From: Pantoea piersonii
Lineage (GTDB): Bacteria; Pseudomonadota; Gammaproteobacteria; Enterobacterales; Enterobacteriaceae
Assembly: GCF_003612015.1 (NCBI RefSeq)
Contig: NZ_RARB01000007.1
Coordinates: 162,721 to 226,720 of the forward strand
DNA: 64,000 nt
Direction: 5' to 3'
Shown here piece by piece: positions 40,217-49,722 of this stretch (positions are counted from its first letter, which is position 1; each line of letters begins with the position of its first letter). The position numbers and the translations under genes were made by a program. Below the pieces are notes generated by a model. The model was not told the origin of the DNA, ran no database searches, and saw only the letters and a program-made list of their open reading frames with translations.

Positions 40217-42295
40217 TCAACTTTTCCGCAGATGCCTTATCAGCCAGCGGCCATGGTGCGGCCGTTGGCTCCACGCCAGCGACGAAATGGTGTGCATCAC
40301 GTTCAGATGCTCCAGAATGCGCTTCACATGCTGCTCCAGAATCGTCGTGGGGCCTTCATCCATGTTTTCTACGCCCGCCATCACGTTGGTCTGCGATCCC
40401 GGCCCGTCATACTCCAGCCGCTGCTGGCAGCGCTGTAGCGCAATTTCGCATGACTGCAGATAACGCTGCGCCAGATCGGGCGTCAGCATAGTGTGTTCGC
40501 GAGCAAGGATCGTCATGGCGTTGATATGCTCGACGATAAACTGGCTGTGCGTCACCCATAAGCGCATATCTTTCAGGTATTGCGCATTGAAGCCCGGTTC
40601 CTGCATCGCCTGATTGAGCGAGTTGAACAGCGCATTATGCGCCTGGTTGACCTTCATACGCTGATAAGCCAGCTGCTTCGCCTCCTGCTCCGGCCCCAGC
40701 AGCAGGCGCAACGCATCCTGATAGGTTTCCAGCGCGTCGTGGGCGTTCTGACGCAGCAGCCCGCTCTGCCACTGCGGCCAGAGCCATAGCATGCCGCCAA
40801 AGGCGATAAGGCATCCCATCAGGGTATCCATCAGGCGTGGCAGTAAAAACTGCGCGCCGTTTAGTGACAGCAGCTGCAGCGAGTAAACCGCCGTGACGGT
40901 AAAGCCGATCATCGACCAGCCGTAATATTTACGCGTCACCAGATAGCTCAGCAGCGTCACCACCAGCATAAACAGCAGCACCAGCGATTCCGGTACCGCG
41001 AAGCGCAGCGAGGCGGCGGCAATCACCAGGCCGGCGAAGGTGCCCAGCGCCCGGTGCTGGATCCGCACCCGCGTGGCGCTGTAGCCGTTCTGGCTGACAA
41101 ACATAATGGTCATCAGGATCCAGTAGGGCTTGGGGATATCGAACAGCATCGCCAGCGCGCTGCCGAACATCAGCATCACGGCGAAGCGCGCCGCCGTGCG
41201 CAGCGCAGAGGACTTCAGCGACAGATAGCTGCGCAGCGCGGCAAGCAGCGGCAGACGGCGCTGGCGATCGGTCATCAGGTCGCGCTGATAGAGCGGTTTT
41301 TGCGTGCGCAGCACGCGCGCGATGCGGCTGAAGTGGTAGAAGCAGAAGTGGCCCACCGGGTTATCGGGATGCTGACGGGCGATCTTCTCCAGCGCGCCGA
41401 GCGGCTTATCCATATCGAAACGGCTCGGCAGCTGGTGGTAAAGAATGGCGTCGGCGAGCGCGCGCAGTCGTGCCGAGATAATGTTGGCGTTCCAGCGTAT
41501 TACCGCTTCTGCATGGCTGCGCTCTACCAGTTTCTGCACCTCCTCTGGCTGATGCAGGCTGACAGAGATATGCTCCTGCAGATCGAGCGCCACCTGAAAA
41601 GCGCGCGTCAGCCGTTTATGGCTGTTGTCGCGGCTGGCGGAGAGCATATGCATCTGCTGATAGCAGGTGTTAATCAAATCGACCGCTTTCTGCTGGCGCG
41701 CCAGCAGCGGGGGCAACGCTTTTTCCGGATCGGTAAGCTGGGTCAGCAGCGTATATTTCGCGTCGCAGTAATCCGCCAGTTCGCGGTAGATCAGGCTCAG
41801 GGTTTCGCGCATCGGCTGCTCTTTCCACAGCCAGAACCAGAACCAGTTGAAGAGTCCATACCAGAGCGTGCCGCCGATATAGAGCAGCGGCGGCACATAG
41901 ATCGGCATGCGGCCGATCAGGCTCAGCGTAAAGATGGCCGCCACCAGCGTCCCTGAGAGCAAACGCCCGTGCAGAGGGCTGATTTCGCCGGTAACGCCCA
42001 GCAGCAGCGGCAGAACAAAGAGCACGGCAGGCAGCGGCACGCCTTTCAGCGTTAAGAGCTGGATCAGGAAACTGCCGAGCGCAAACAGCGAGCCGCCGAC
42101 AATCAGACGTTTGAAGAAGCGCTTGTGCGGCGTATCCAGACCCGCGACGTTACAGCAGGCAGGAACGAGAGAGAAGAGCAGCCCTTTTTGCAGATCGCCG
42201 AACAGCCAGCCGAGCGCCACGGGAATGCACAGCACCAGCGTCTGCCGCAGGGCATAGTTAACTTCGGGGTGATAGATGATTCGACGCCACATCAC
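40217..42295 (-). CDS. yhfK: FUSC/YccS-family inner-membrane protein YhfK
   Basis: A 692-residue membrane protein of the YccS/YhfK (FUSC-like, aromatic-acid exporter) superfamily. Two hydrophobic blocks of about five to six TM segments each (roughly residues 15-160 and 360-510) alternate with two soluble helical regions. Typical motifs include GKYYGWSMIGFTVTAVYSLQ-like and PHHGRWLIRHLRKS at the C-terminus. Substrate unknown. The position between argD and crp is conserved in enterics. The stop is directly adjacent to the argD stop (shared TGATCA palindrome). Confidence 0.93.
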   Translation of the reverse strand: MMWRRIIYHPEVNYALRQTLVLCIPVALGWLFGDLQKGLLFSLVPACCNVAGLDTPHKRFFKRLIVGGSLFALGSFLIQLLTLKGVPLPAVLFVLPLLLGVTGEISPLHGRLLSGTLVAAIFTLSLIGRMPIYVPPLLYIGGTLWYGLFNWFWFWLWKEQPMRETLSLIYRELADYCDAKYTLLTQLTDPEKALPPLLARQQKAVDLINTCYQQMHMLSASRDNSHKRLTRAFQVALDLQEHISVSLHQPEEVQKLVERSHAEAVIRWNANIISARLRALADAILYHQLPSRFDMDKPLGALEKIARQHPDNPVGHFCFYHFSRIARVLRTQKPLYQRDLMTDRQRRLPLLAALRSYLSLKSSALRTAARFAVMLMFGSALAMLFDIPKPYWILMTIMFVSQNGYSATRVRIQHRALGTFAGLVIAAASLRFAVPESLVLLFMLVVTLLSYLVTRKYYGWSMIGFTVTAVYSLQLLSLNGAQFLLPRLMDTLMGCLIAFGGMLWLWPQWQSGLLRQNAHDALETYQDALRLLLGPEQEAKQLAYQRMKVNQAHNALFNSLNQAMQEPGFNAQYLKDMRLWVTHSQFIVEHINAMTILAREHTMLTPDLAQRYLQSCEIALQRCQQRLEYDGPGSQTNVMAGVENMDEGPTTILEQHVKRILEHLNVMHTISSLAWSQRPHHGRWLIRHLRKS

Positions 42296-42350
42296 TTCGC
42301 TAAAAGCAGTAACGGCGTGACTGAGAAATCACGCCGTGAGTGAGAGGAAA

Positions 42351-42983
42351 TCAGCGGGTGCCGTAAACGACAATGGTTTTGCCGTGTGCGGAAATCAGAT
42401 TCTGGTCTTCCAGCATTTTCAAAATGCGGCCCACGGTTTCGCGTGAGCAACCAACGATTTGGCCAATTTCCTGACGAGTAATTTTGATTTGCATGCCGTC
42501 GGGATGCGTCATGGCGTCTGGCTGTTTAGCCAGGTTAAGCAGGGTTTGTGCAATACGTCCGGTAACGTCGAGGAAAGCTAAATTGCCTACTTTTTCCGAT
42601 GTGACCTGCAGACGGCGCGCCATCTGCGACGAGAGACGCATTAAAATATCCGGGTTCACCTGGATAAGCTGACGGAATTTCTTGTAGGAAATCTCCGCCA
42701 CTTCGCACGCGGTTTTAGCGCGTACCCAGGCGCTGCGCTCCTGACCTTCTTCAAACAGGCCAAGCTCGCCGATAAAATCACCCTGATTCAGGTAAGAGAG
42801 GATCATCTCTTTGCCCTCTTCATCTTTGATAAGTACCGCAACGGAACCTTTCACGATGTAGTAGAGGGTTTCAGCCTTCTCACCCTGATGAATCAGCGTA
42901 CTTTTGGATGGATATTTGTGAATATGGCAATGGGACAGGAACCATTCGAGTGTAGGGTCTGTTTGCGGTTTGCCGAGAACCAT
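42351..42983 (-). CDS. crp: cAMP receptor protein CRP
   Basis: Global catabolite regulator. The 210-residue product is nearly identical to E. coli CRP. The cAMP pocket is intact ([15 protein letters not shown] with Glu73, Arg83, Ser84 counting the initiator Met). The hinge helix is conserved, and so is the recognition helix in [22 protein letters not shown], which reads TGTGA half-sites. A matching site is visible before ppiA. It is divergent from yhfA across 300 bp that should hold the autoregulated crp promoter. Confidence 0.99.
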   Translation of the reverse strand: MVLGKPQTDPTLEWFLSHCHIHKYPSKSTLIHQGEKAETLYYIVKGSVAVLIKDEEGKEMILSYLNQGDFIGELGLFEEGQERSAWVRAKTACEVAEISYKKFRQLIQVNPDILMRLSSQMARRLQVTSEKVGNLAFLDVTGRIAQTLLNLAKQPDAMTHPDGMQIKITRQEIGQIVGCSRETVGRILKMLEDQNLISAHGKTIVVYGTR

Positions 42984-43283
42984 TCGCTATTATCCTCTGT
43001 TGTAATCGTGCCCAAAACGCGGGGGGATTATTCCCTGCCAGGCGATGAAAGCTTCAAGCGTTTCTCCTGAAGGAGATTATTCGGGCCTTATTTTGCGGCA
43101 GGCGCTTGATGTGTCCCGTCTTCGTCCTTAACAGAACGAACTATTTTCAGCACTGTTTGTAGCACAGCTTTTGCCGACTGTCTTCTGTTGTCTCGCTTCA
43201 GCAAAGGGGGGATTACTCTGGATTGCTGTTTGTCAGGTGAACGCGTACTCTGGCGGCAAACGGGCTATTCTTGAGGTGGAAAC
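42984..43283. promoter_or_regulatory. crp-yhfA divergent control region
   Basis: 300 bp without a gene between divergent crp and yhfA. In E. coli this region carries the crp promoters, CRP autoregulatory sites and a divergent RNA. Here no full TGTGA-N6-TCACA palindrome was found; only partial half-sites (for instance GATGTGTC near 43110) are visible. GAGGTGG before 43284 is the yhfA ribosome-binding site. Confidence 0.5.
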
Positions 43284-43688
43284 ATGCAGGCACGAGTGAA
43301 GTGGGTCGAAGGGTTAACCTTTCTCGGCGAGTCGGCGTCGGGACATCAGATTCTGATGGACGGCAACTCCGGCGATAAAGCGCCAAGTCCGATGGAGATG
43401 GTGCTGATGGCGACGGGCGGCTGCAGTGCCATCGACGTGGTCTCTATTTTACAGAAAGGGCGCAACGAGGTGGCGGACTGCGAGGTGAAGCTGACCTCAG
43501 AGCGTCGCGAAGAGGCGCCGCGTCTGTTTACCCATATTAACCTGCACTTTGTGGTCAGCGGCAAAGCGCTGAGCGATAAAGCCGTGGCGCGCGCGGTAGA
43601 TCTCTCAGCGGAGAAGTATTGTTCGGTGGCGTTAATGCTGGGCAAGGGCGTTGAGATTACCCATAGCTATGAGGTGATTGAGCTGTAA
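43284..43688 (+). CDS. yhfA: OsmC/Ohr-family protein YhfA
   Basis: A 134-residue OsmC-like protein. The fold has two conserved cysteines expected for peroxide reduction, here in the segments GGCSAIDVV and KYCSVALML. E. coli YhfA is an uncharacterised paralogue; a thiol-peroxidase or redox role is inferred from the family. It is divergent from crp. Downstream lies an unusual repeat-containing spacer before prkB. Confidence 0.93.
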   Translation: MQARVKWVEGLTFLGESASGHQILMDGNSGDKAPSPMEMVLMATGGCSAIDVVSILQKGRNEVADCEVKLTSERREEAPRLFTHINLHFVVSGKALSDKAVARAVDLSAEKYCSVALMLGKGVEITHSYEVIEL

Positions 43689-43716
43689 GGCTGGTTGCCT
43701 TTAGCAACGAGCTCGC

Positions 43717-43863
43717 GCGGGTGAAATGGGCCGATCGCAAAGTCGCTCAAGGCATCCATGCGCGCTCGGCCCGCGACATCCTTGTCGCGGGACGCTTTGC
43801 TCCTCTGCCCATCTCACCCGCTCTTTGCGTTCCGGATGCCCTCTTTTGCGTCTTTGCGATCGG
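43717..43863. repeat. Structured intergenic element with interleaved inverted repeats
   Basis: Within the 235-bp yhfA-prkB gap three pairs of complementary arms are visible. A 43717-43731 pairs with A' 43807-43821 (14 of 15 bp). B 43731-43742 plus 43751-43757 pairs with B' 43852-43863 plus 43834-43840 (12+7 bp). C 43770-43777 pairs with C' 43784-43791 (8 bp). The order is A-B-C-C'-A'-B', so A and B stems cross as in an H-type pseudoknot. No ORF in it looks coding. It could be a mobile palindromic repeat family member or a structured RNA; strand is not decided. Confidence 0.65.
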
Positions 43864-43875
43864 GCCTTGTCATCC

Positions 43876-43917
43876 GCGACCACCTCGGTCTTACGACCTG
43901 CGACCACCTGCGACCAC
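43876..43917. repeat. Short direct repeats of GCGACCACCT downstream of prkB
   Basis: GCGACCACCT occurs at 43876-43885 and 43900-43909, and GCGACCAC again at 43910-43917. GGTC-TTAC-GACC (43887-43898) between them can form a small hairpin. It lies between the structured element and the prkB stop; no function is assigned. Confidence 0.55.
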
Positions 43918-43923
43918 AGCCGG

Positions 43924-44793
43924 TCAGGCGATCTGCTTCCCTTCCATCAGTCGCTGCACCAGCGGTGCCATAATCAGCTCCATCGCCAGCCCCATTTTAC
44001 CGCCCGGCACCACCAGGGTATTCATATGCGAAATAAACGAACCCTGCAGCATCGCCAGCAGATAGGGGAAGTCGATATTTTCCAGCCCGCGGAAGTGAAT
44101 AACCACAAAGCTCTCGTCCAGCGACGGGATCTCACGCGCGGCGAACGGGTTTGAGGTATCGACGGTAGGGACGCGCTGGAAGTTGATATGGGTGCGTGAA
44201 AACTGCGGCGTAATGAAATTGATGTAATCCTCCATCGAGCGAACCACGGAATCCATCACGGCTTCGCGCGAGTGGCCGCGTTCGCTGGTGTCGCGCACCA
44301 GCTTCTGGATCCACTCCAGGTTAACGATCGGCACAACCCCCACCAGCAGATCGACTTTCTCCGCCACATTATGCTGCTGCGTCACTACGCCGCCGTGGAG
44401 CCCTTCATAGAACAGCACGTCGGTATTTTCCGGCAGCGGCTGCCAGGGCGTAAAGGTGCCAGGCACCTGATTCCAGGGAACGGCTTCGTCGTAGGTGTGC
44501 AGATACTTGCGCGACTGGCCTTTCCCTTCGTTGCCGTAGTCGGTAAAAGTTTGCTCCAGCAGACCGAAGTCATTGGCTTCCGGACCGAAATAGCTGACGT
44601 GGCGCCCTAAGTCGCGCGCCTTGCGGATAGCCATATCCATTTCCGGCCGCGTATAGCGGTGGAAGCTGTCGCCCTCCAGCTCGGCGGCATGCAAGTTGAG
44701 CTGCTGAAAAATTTTACGGAACGCCAGGCTGGTGGTGGTGGTGCCGGCGCCGCTGGAGCCGGTTACCGCAATAATCGGATGTCGTGCTGACAT
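43924..44793 (-). CDS. prkB: Phosphoribulokinase-like protein PrkB
   Basis: A 289-residue P-loop kinase of the phosphoribulokinase/uridine kinase family. Walker A is GSSGAGTTTTS (about residues 12-22); MFYEGLHGGV-like FYEGLHGG and the LEGDSFHRYTRPEMD segment are family hallmarks. Enterics lack Rubisco and the true substrate is unknown. It lies upstream of the repeat-containing spacer and is followed upstream on the same strand by yheU and yheT, as in E. coli. Confidence 0.94.
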   Translation of the reverse strand: MSARHPIIAVTGSSGAGTTTTSLAFRKIFQQLNLHAAELEGDSFHRYTRPEMDMAIRKARDLGRHVSYFGPEANDFGLLEQTFTDYGNEGKGQSRKYLHTYDEAVPWNQVPGTFTPWQPLPENTDVLFYEGLHGGVVTQQHNVAEKVDLLVGVVPIVNLEWIQKLVRDTSERGHSREAVMDSVVRSMEDYINFITPQFSRTHINFQRVPTVDTSNPFAAREIPSLDESFVVIHFRGLENIDFPYLLAMLQGSFISHMNTLVVPGGKMGLAMELIMAPLVQRLMEGKQIA

Positions 44794-44854
44794 GGAAAAG
44801 CTCCCAGTAGAGTCGGGCGATGAGCATAGTTAACACGAAAAGCGCGTCGACGCA

Positions 44855-45073
44855 TCAGCCGCGAAATTCGCTGCGCGGCATAATATTGATAGTTTCATGC
44901 AGTTCCGACCAGACCAGCACGACGTCGCCGCGCTCCAGCTGGCGGCGCACATCATCGACTTTTTGCGCCAGGCTGCGCTCCTGCTCGCCGTAGTCAGTGC
45001 CTTCGCGCAGCACAAAGGCTTCAATCAGGTTGGTAAGCGTATCGGGATCGAGTTGTTGCCAGGGAATAATCAT
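44855..45073 (-). CDS. yheU: YheU family protein
   Basis: A 72-residue cytoplasmic protein of unknown function (UPF0270). It starts [29 protein letters not shown], the family signature, and ends RSEFRG. The start at 45073 overlaps the yheT stop by 4 bp, so yheT-yheU are coupled; the frame extending to 45121 lies inside yheT and is not used. prkB follows after 61 bp. Confidence 0.95.
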   Translation of the reverse strand: MIIPWQQLDPDTLTNLIEAFVLREGTDYGEQERSLAQKVDDVRRQLERGDVVLVWSELHETINIMPRSEFRG

Positions 45074-46086
45074 GATGAGAGCCATTGTGTAAGCCACTGC
45101 GGCACACGTTGTTCGAGCCACATCTGCGGTTGACGCAGCGTGCCGCCGACAAAGCCAACGTGTCCGCCATGCGGCGTAAGTTGATAGAGGGTGCTGGCTG
45201 AGAGCTGCTCCGGCAGTGGGATCACCTCATCAGTCATAAAAGGATCGTCTTTGGCGTGAATGATCAGCAAGGGTTTACGCACCTTTTTTAACAGCGGCAT
45301 AGCGCTGGCGCGCCGGTAATAGTCGCCCGCATCAAGAAAGCCGTGGGCGCGGGCGGTGATGGCGTCGTCAAAATCGCGCAGGCGGCGCAGCGCCTTAAGC
45401 TGCAGCAAATCTACCGGCAGCGTGCCCGGCCACGCGCGCAGTTTACGCTCGGCGTTCTTTTTCAGCTGATCGAGCAGATAGCGTTGATAAAAGCGTGAAA
45501 AACCCTGTTCAAGCTTCAGACTGCACGGCTCCAGCAGCAGCGGCGCAGAGACGATAACCCCGGCGTCGAGCGGCGCCGCCTCGCCCAGCCTGCCGAGCAG
45601 GCAGCCCAGCATATTGCCGCCGAGCGAAACGCCTACCGCGGCGGTCGGCGCATCGCCCCAGCGCGTTTTCAGCCAGCGCAGAAAAAAGGCGGCGTCTTCG
45701 GTTTCGCCAGAGTGATAGATACGATGCAGGCGGTTCGGTTCGCCGCCGCAGCCGCGAAAATGCATCACGACGCCGAGCCAGCCCTGCCGCTGGCAGGCAT
45801 GCATCAGCCCGTGGGCGTAAGGACTGTGAAAGTTGCCCTCCAGACCGTGAAACAACACCACGCGCGGCTTATGGCTCGCCTGCTGCGGATCTTCGCTCCA
45901 GGCGAGATCGACGAAGTCGCCGTCCGGCAAATCGAGGCGCTGCCAGTGCGGACGCAACAGCAGACGACGACGCACCAGACGCGGCAGCACCGTCTGCAGA
46001 TGCGGATTGCGCAGGGCGCGCGGCGGCATAAAGCCCGCTGTCGCGTCAGGATTAAAATTCATGCCGCCAGGGCTTGTCTGATCCAT
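45070..46086 (-). CDS. yheT: YheT alpha/beta hydrolase
   Basis: A 338-residue alpha/beta hydrolase of the YheT/ABHD1-3 family. Visible are the oxyanion-side [25 protein letters not shown], the nucleophile elbow [10 protein letters not shown], and the terminal His in HGGHVGF; an Asp lies in [10 protein letters not shown]. coli YheT is a predicted esterase with unknown substrate. It is coupled to yheU. The start at 46086 has no clear Shine-Dalgarno sequence; a Met at 46062 is an alternative. Confidence 0.94.
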   Translation of the reverse strand: MDQTSPGGMNFNPDATAGFMPPRALRNPHLQTVLPRLVRRRLLLRPHWQRLDLPDGDFVDLAWSEDPQQASHKPRVVLFHGLEGNFHSPYAHGLMHACQRQGWLGVVMHFRGCGGEPNRLHRIYHSGETEDAAFFLRWLKTRWGDAPTAAVGVSLGGNMLGCLLGRLGEAAPLDAGVIVSAPLLLEPCSLKLEQGFSRFYQRYLLDQLKKNAERKLRAWPGTLPVDLLQLKALRRLRDFDDAITARAHGFLDAGDYYRRASAMPLLKKVRKPLLIIHAKDDPFMTDEVIPLPEQLSASTLYQLTPHGGHVGFVGGTLRQPQMWLEQRVPQWLTQWLSS

Positions 46087-46143
46087 ATCACACTGTTAGC
46101 TTCGTTAAGTTTGTCGCAAGTCTGGGGTGAGGAGCACCCGTTC

Positions 46144-46746
46144 ATGGAACTGAGCCTGTTTTTTTCAATGTTAGGTTTTCTCTGGGTCGCCGCCATCACG
46201 CCAGGCCCTAATAATATGTTACTCACCGCCTCCGGCGCCAATTTCGGCTTCTGGCGTACCTTGCCGTTAATGGTCGGCATTATGATCGGCATGCAGGTGA
46301 TGCTGCTGATGGTGGCGTTCGGCGTCGGCGGCCTGATCCTGCTCTATCCCGCGCTGCACCTTATCCTCAAGATCGCCGGCAGCCTTTATCTGCTCTGGCT
46401 GGCCTGGAAAATCGCCACTGCCGCCTATGAGAAGCTGGAAACCGGCGACGCGCCGCCAAAACCGATGCCGTTCTGGCAGGGCGGCCTGCTGCAGATGATA
46501 AACCCGAAAGCCTGGCTGATGGCGCTGGGCGCGGTCGCGAGCTTTAGTCTTGCCGGCGCTGCCTATCTGCATTCGGTCATGGCTATCAGCTTTGGCATGT
46601 TTCTGGTTAACCTGGTGGCGGGCATTATCTGGATCGGTTTCGGCGCGCTGATTGGCCGTATCCTGCAAAGCCGCCGCGCCTGGACCCTCTTTAACGTGGC
46701 GATGGGCCTGCTGACCGCCGCCTGCGTGCTGCTTATCTGGCGTTGA
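46144..46746 (+). CDS. LysE/RhtB-family amino-acid exporter (EamB-like)
   Basis: A 200-residue inner-membrane exporter with about six TM helices. The family signature is ITPGPNNMLLTASGANFGF near the N-terminus and LQMINPKAWLMALGAV in the middle, closest in layout to E. coli EamB/YfiK (cysteine and O-acetylserine export). The substrate is not determinable. The start at 46144 has GGTGAGGAG 9 bp upstream; the longer frame runs antisense through yheT. It is absent from this position in E. coli, and its stop lies one base from the stop of the convergent lacI-type gene. Confidence 0.87.
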   Translation: MELSLFFSMLGFLWVAAITPGPNNMLLTASGANFGFWRTLPLMVGIMIGMQVMLLMVAFGVGGLILLYPALHLILKIAGSLYLLWLAWKIATAAYEKLETGDAPPKPMPFWQGGLLQMINPKAWLMALGAVASFSLAGAAYLHSVMAISFGMFLVNLVAGIIWIGFGALIGRILQSRRAWTLFNVAMGLLTAACVLLIWR

Positions 46747-46747
46747 A

Positions 46748-47728
46748 CTAGCTGGAGGCGCGCTCGACGCGCTTCCACGGCAGCAGATCGCGCACCACCG
46801 GCGACGTCGGGCGGCGAATACGCTGCAGCAAAAGCTGAACGCTGCGCGCGCCAAGCTGATACATCGGCTGTTCAACGGTGGTGAGCGGCGGATTCAGGCT
46901 GCGAGTGAAGGGAATGCCGTCAAAGCCGACGACGGCGAGATCCTCCGGAACGCGCAGGCCCGCTTCCAGTGCGGCATGCACCACGCCTACCGCCAGCACG
47001 TCCGACACCGCCAGCACCGCATCCGGTGGCTCAGGCTGCTGCAACAGCTGACGCAGCGCCTGGCTGCCCGCCTCGCATGAAATCTCTTCGGCATAGGCCA
47101 CACCGCGCCACGGCAGCCCCAGCTGTTCCAGCTGTTCGCGATAGCCCGCCTCACGCTGATGCGAATAGAGGTAGCGCATATCGCTGTTAACCAGTCCGAT
47201 ACGGCGACGGCCTTTGCCTGCCAGATAGCGCACGGTTTCGCGCGCCGCGCCGCGGTTATCAATGGCGACGGAAGAGGCTGCTATGGCGGGATCGTATTCT
47301 GCGCACTGCACCCAGGGCGCGTCGCCAATCAGGGCGGCGATATCCTGTAGCGTAGAGGCCGCATCCATGGTAATGACGCCATCAACCACCTTGCCGGTCA
47401 GCAGACCGAGCCAGGCGGATTCTCGCCGCCGCTGCGAGGCGGAGTTGCAGAGAAGAATATGGTAGCCCTGCGCTTCCGCTTCCGCCTCGATGCCTTGCAC
47501 CACGCGCGAGCAGAAGGGATTAGTGATATCGGAAATCAGCACCAGCAGCATATGGCTCTGGGCGGTGCGCAGCTGGCGCGCAAGCAGGTTGGGCTGGTAT
47601 TCGCTGGCGGAGATCGCCGCCAGCACCCGGTCGCGCGTGTCCGCTTTTACGCCTGGATGCGCATTAAGCACGCGGGATACCGTAGCTTTAGAGACGCCCG
47701 CCAGCAGCGCGACCTTCTCAATGGACAT
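46748..47728 (-). CDS. LacI-family transcriptional regulator
   Basis: A 326-residue LacI/GalR repressor. The N-terminal HTH reads SIEKVALLAGVSKATVSRVLN, with the hinge helix at about residues 45-60. The periplasmic-binding-like effector domain follows with SDITNPFCSRVVQGIE, GVITMDAAST and VVGFDGIPFTRSLNPPLTTV. It is divergent from tauABCD with 235 bp between, and convergent with the exporter gene. The effector is unknown. Placement suggests it controls the tau operon, its own gene, or the exporter; tau operons are usually under the LysR-type Cbl, so this would be unusual. Confidence 0.9.
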   Translation of the reverse strand: MSIEKVALLAGVSKATVSRVLNAHPGVKADTRDRVLAAISASEYQPNLLARQLRTAQSHMLLVLISDITNPFCSRVVQGIEAEAEAQGYHILLCNSASQRRRESAWLGLLTGKVVDGVITMDAASTLQDIAALIGDAPWVQCAEYDPAIAASSVAIDNRGAARETVRYLAGKGRRRIGLVNSDMRYLYSHQREAGYREQLEQLGLPWRGVAYAEEISCEAGSQALRQLLQQPEPPDAVLAVSDVLAVGVVHAALEAGLRVPEDLAVVGFDGIPFTRSLNPPLTTVEQPMYQLGARSVQLLLQRIRRPTSPVVRDLLPWKRVERASS

Positions 47729-47963
47729 ATTGCCGCATACCTTTCTTGCCGGTTAACAGGGAGCCATATCAATAACACAGCGGCAATGTGAGCGCCTGCC
47801 ATTTTGTCTGAATAATCGGTTGCTCATTGCCAGATTTCGCATCAGCTTTGCCGATCATGATCTAAGAACGTCTTTTTATTATGAATAATTTTTAATTCCT
47901 TTATGAAATCACTGCCGCTGGCGACACTGCGCCCATCATAAGAGCCTGGCGGAGTGCGATTTC
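47729..47963. promoter_or_regulatory. Divergent promoter region, lacI-type gene / tauA
   Basis: 235 bp that must hold both promoters. The central part (47865-47905) is AT-rich. GATCATGATC (47853-47862) is a perfect 10-bp palindrome and CCGGTTAAC lies at about 47749, but neither has the central CpG typical of LacI-family operators. No operator can be assigned with confidence. Confidence 0.45.
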
Positions 47964-48944
47964 ATGGCAGTAAAAAGACCTTTAACGATGTTGGCCGCAG
48001 CGCTTTCGCTGTGGGTGTTTCAGGCGCAGGCCGTCAATGTGACGGTGGCGTATCAGACCTCTGCCGAACCGGCGAAAGTGGCGCAGGCGGACAACACCTT
48101 TGCGCGAGAGAGCGGCGCGACCGTTGACTGGCGTAAGTTCGACAGCGGCGCGGGCGTGCTGCGCGCGCTGGCGTCGGGCGACGTGCAGATCGGTAATATC
48201 GGCTCCAGCCCGCTGGCCGTGGCCGCCACGCAGCAATTACCGATCGAAGCCTTTTTACTGGCGTCGCAGCTCGGCAGCTCCGAAGCGCTGGTGGTGAAAA
48301 AGGGGATCGGCGGCCCGAAAGATCTGATCGGTAAACGCATCGCCGTGCCGTTTATTTCCACCACCCACTACAGCCTGCTGGCGGCGCTGAAGCACTGGGG
48401 CATCAAGCCGACAGAGGTGCAGCTGGTAAATCTGCAGCCGCCCGCGATTATCGCCGCCTGGCAGCGTGGGGATATCGACGGCGCCTATGTCTGGGCGCCC
48501 GCCGTCAACGAGCTGGAGAAAGATGGCAAGGTGCTAACGGACTCTTCGCAGGTAGGGCAGTGGGGCTCGCCGACGCTTGACGTCTGGGTGGTGCGCAAAG
48601 ATTTCGCCAGCGCGCATCCTGACATAGTAACGGCTTTCGCCCGCAGCGCCATTGAGGCGCAAAAACCTTACCTTAATAATCCGGACCAGTGGCTGAAGCA
48701 GCCAGATAATCTGAGCAAGCTGTCGCGCCTGAGCGGCGTGCCGGAAGCGCAGATAGCGGATCTGGTGAAAGGCAATACCTACCTCACGGCGCAGCAGCAG
48801 GTAGAGCAGCTGGGCAAGCCGGTGAATAAAGCGATCGTCGATACGGCCAGCTTCCTGAAAGAGCAGGGCAAGGTGCCGCAGGCGAAGGCCGACTACAGCG
48901 ATTTCGTCACCAGCCGCTTTGTCGAGCCGCTGGCGAAACAGTAA
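47964..48944 (+). CDS. tauA: Taurine ABC transporter substrate-binding protein
   Basis: TauA captures taurine in the periplasm for TauBC. The 326-residue precursor has a signal peptide ending [13 protein letters not shown] (about residue 23) and the SsuA/TauA-type binding fold. Segments [27 protein letters not shown] and [22 protein letters not shown] are characteristic of TauA rather than SsuA. It is the first gene of tauABCD; tauB follows after 10 bp. Confidence 0.95.
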   Translation: MAVKRPLTMLAAALSLWVFQAQAVNVTVAYQTSAEPAKVAQADNTFARESGATVDWRKFDSGAGVLRALASGDVQIGNIGSSPLAVAATQQLPIEAFLLASQLGSSEALVVKKGIGGPKDLIGKRIAVPFISTTHYSLLAALKHWGIKPTEVQLVNLQPPAIIAAWQRGDIDGAYVWAPAVNELEKDGKVLTDSSQVGQWGSPTLDVWVVRKDFASAHPDIVTAFARSAIEAQKPYLNNPDQWLKQPDNLSKLSRLSGVPEAQIADLVKGNTYLTAQQQVEQLGKPVNKAIVDTASFLKEQGKVPQAKADYSDFVTSRFVEPLAKQ

Positions 48945-48954
48945 GGAGAACGCC

Positions 48955-49722
48955 ATGCTGCGCATTGCTCATCTTAACGCGCGCTATGCCGGACGACCTG
49001 CGCTGCAGGATATCAGCCTGCAGCTCGATAAAGGCGAACTGCTGGTGGTGCTCGGCCCATCGGGCTGCGGCAAAACGACGCTGCTTAACCTGATCGCCGG
49101 CTTTTTGCCGGTAGAGTCGGGCAGCATCACGCTGGAAGGCAACGCTATCAGCGGGCCAGGCGCGGAGCGCGGCGTGGTGTTCCAGCATGAGGGGCTGCTG
49201 CCCTGGCGCAACGTGCTGGACAATGTCGCCTTTGGTCTTCAGCTCGCCGGGATGGCGCGCAGCGAACGCAACGCTATCGCGCGGCGGCTGCTAAAAAAGG
49301 TCGGGCTTGAAGGGGCGGAAAATCGTCCTGTCTGGCAGCTTTCCGGCGGTCAGCGTCAGCGCGTCGGCATCGCGCGTGCGCTGGCGGCGGATCCGCAACT
49401 GCTGCTGCTTGACGAGCCCTTTGGCGCGCTGGATGCCTTTACCCGCGAGCAGATGCAGACCCTGCTGCTGACGCTGTGGCGCGACAGCGGCAAACAAATT
49501 TTCCTGATTACTCACGATATAGAAGAAGCTGTTTTCCTGGCCAGCGAACTGGTGCTGCTCTCGCCGGGGCCGGGTCGCATTGTGGAGCGCCTGAAGCTTA
49601 ACTTCGGCCAGCGCTTCGCCGCTGGTGAACCCTGCCGCGCCATCAAATCCGATCCCGCGTTTATTGAACAGCGCGAATATGTGCTGAACCGGGTATTCGA
49701 ACAGCGGGAGGCCTTTGTATGA
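48955..49722 (+). CDS. tauB: Taurine ABC transporter ATP-binding protein
   Basis: The 255-residue ATPase energises taurine uptake. Walker A is [11 protein letters not shown], the ABC signature [15 protein letters not shown], Walker [13 protein letters not shown], with the switch His in [11 protein letters not shown]. The start at 48955 has AAGGAG just upstream; the frame continuing upstream overlaps tauA. The stop overlaps the tauC start by 4 bp. Confidence 0.96.
   Translation: MLRIAHLNARYAGRPALQDISLQLDKGELLVVLGPSGCGKTTLLNLIAGFLPVESGSITLEGNAISGPGAERGVVFQHEGLLPWRNVLDNVAFGLQLAGMARSERNAIARRLLKKVGLEGAENRPVWQLSGGQRQRVGIARALAADPQLLLLDEPFGALDAFTREQMQTLLLTLWRDSGKQIFLITHDIEEAVFLASELVLLSPGPGRIVERLKLNFGQRFAAGEPCRAIKSDPAFIEQREYVLNRVFEQREAFV

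Noticed and set aside
47853..47862. GATCATGATC palindrome as the LacI-type operator
   Set aside because: Perfect palindrome but lacks the central CpG/GC typical of the family and is short; contains GATC sites that occur by chance. Not called an operator.
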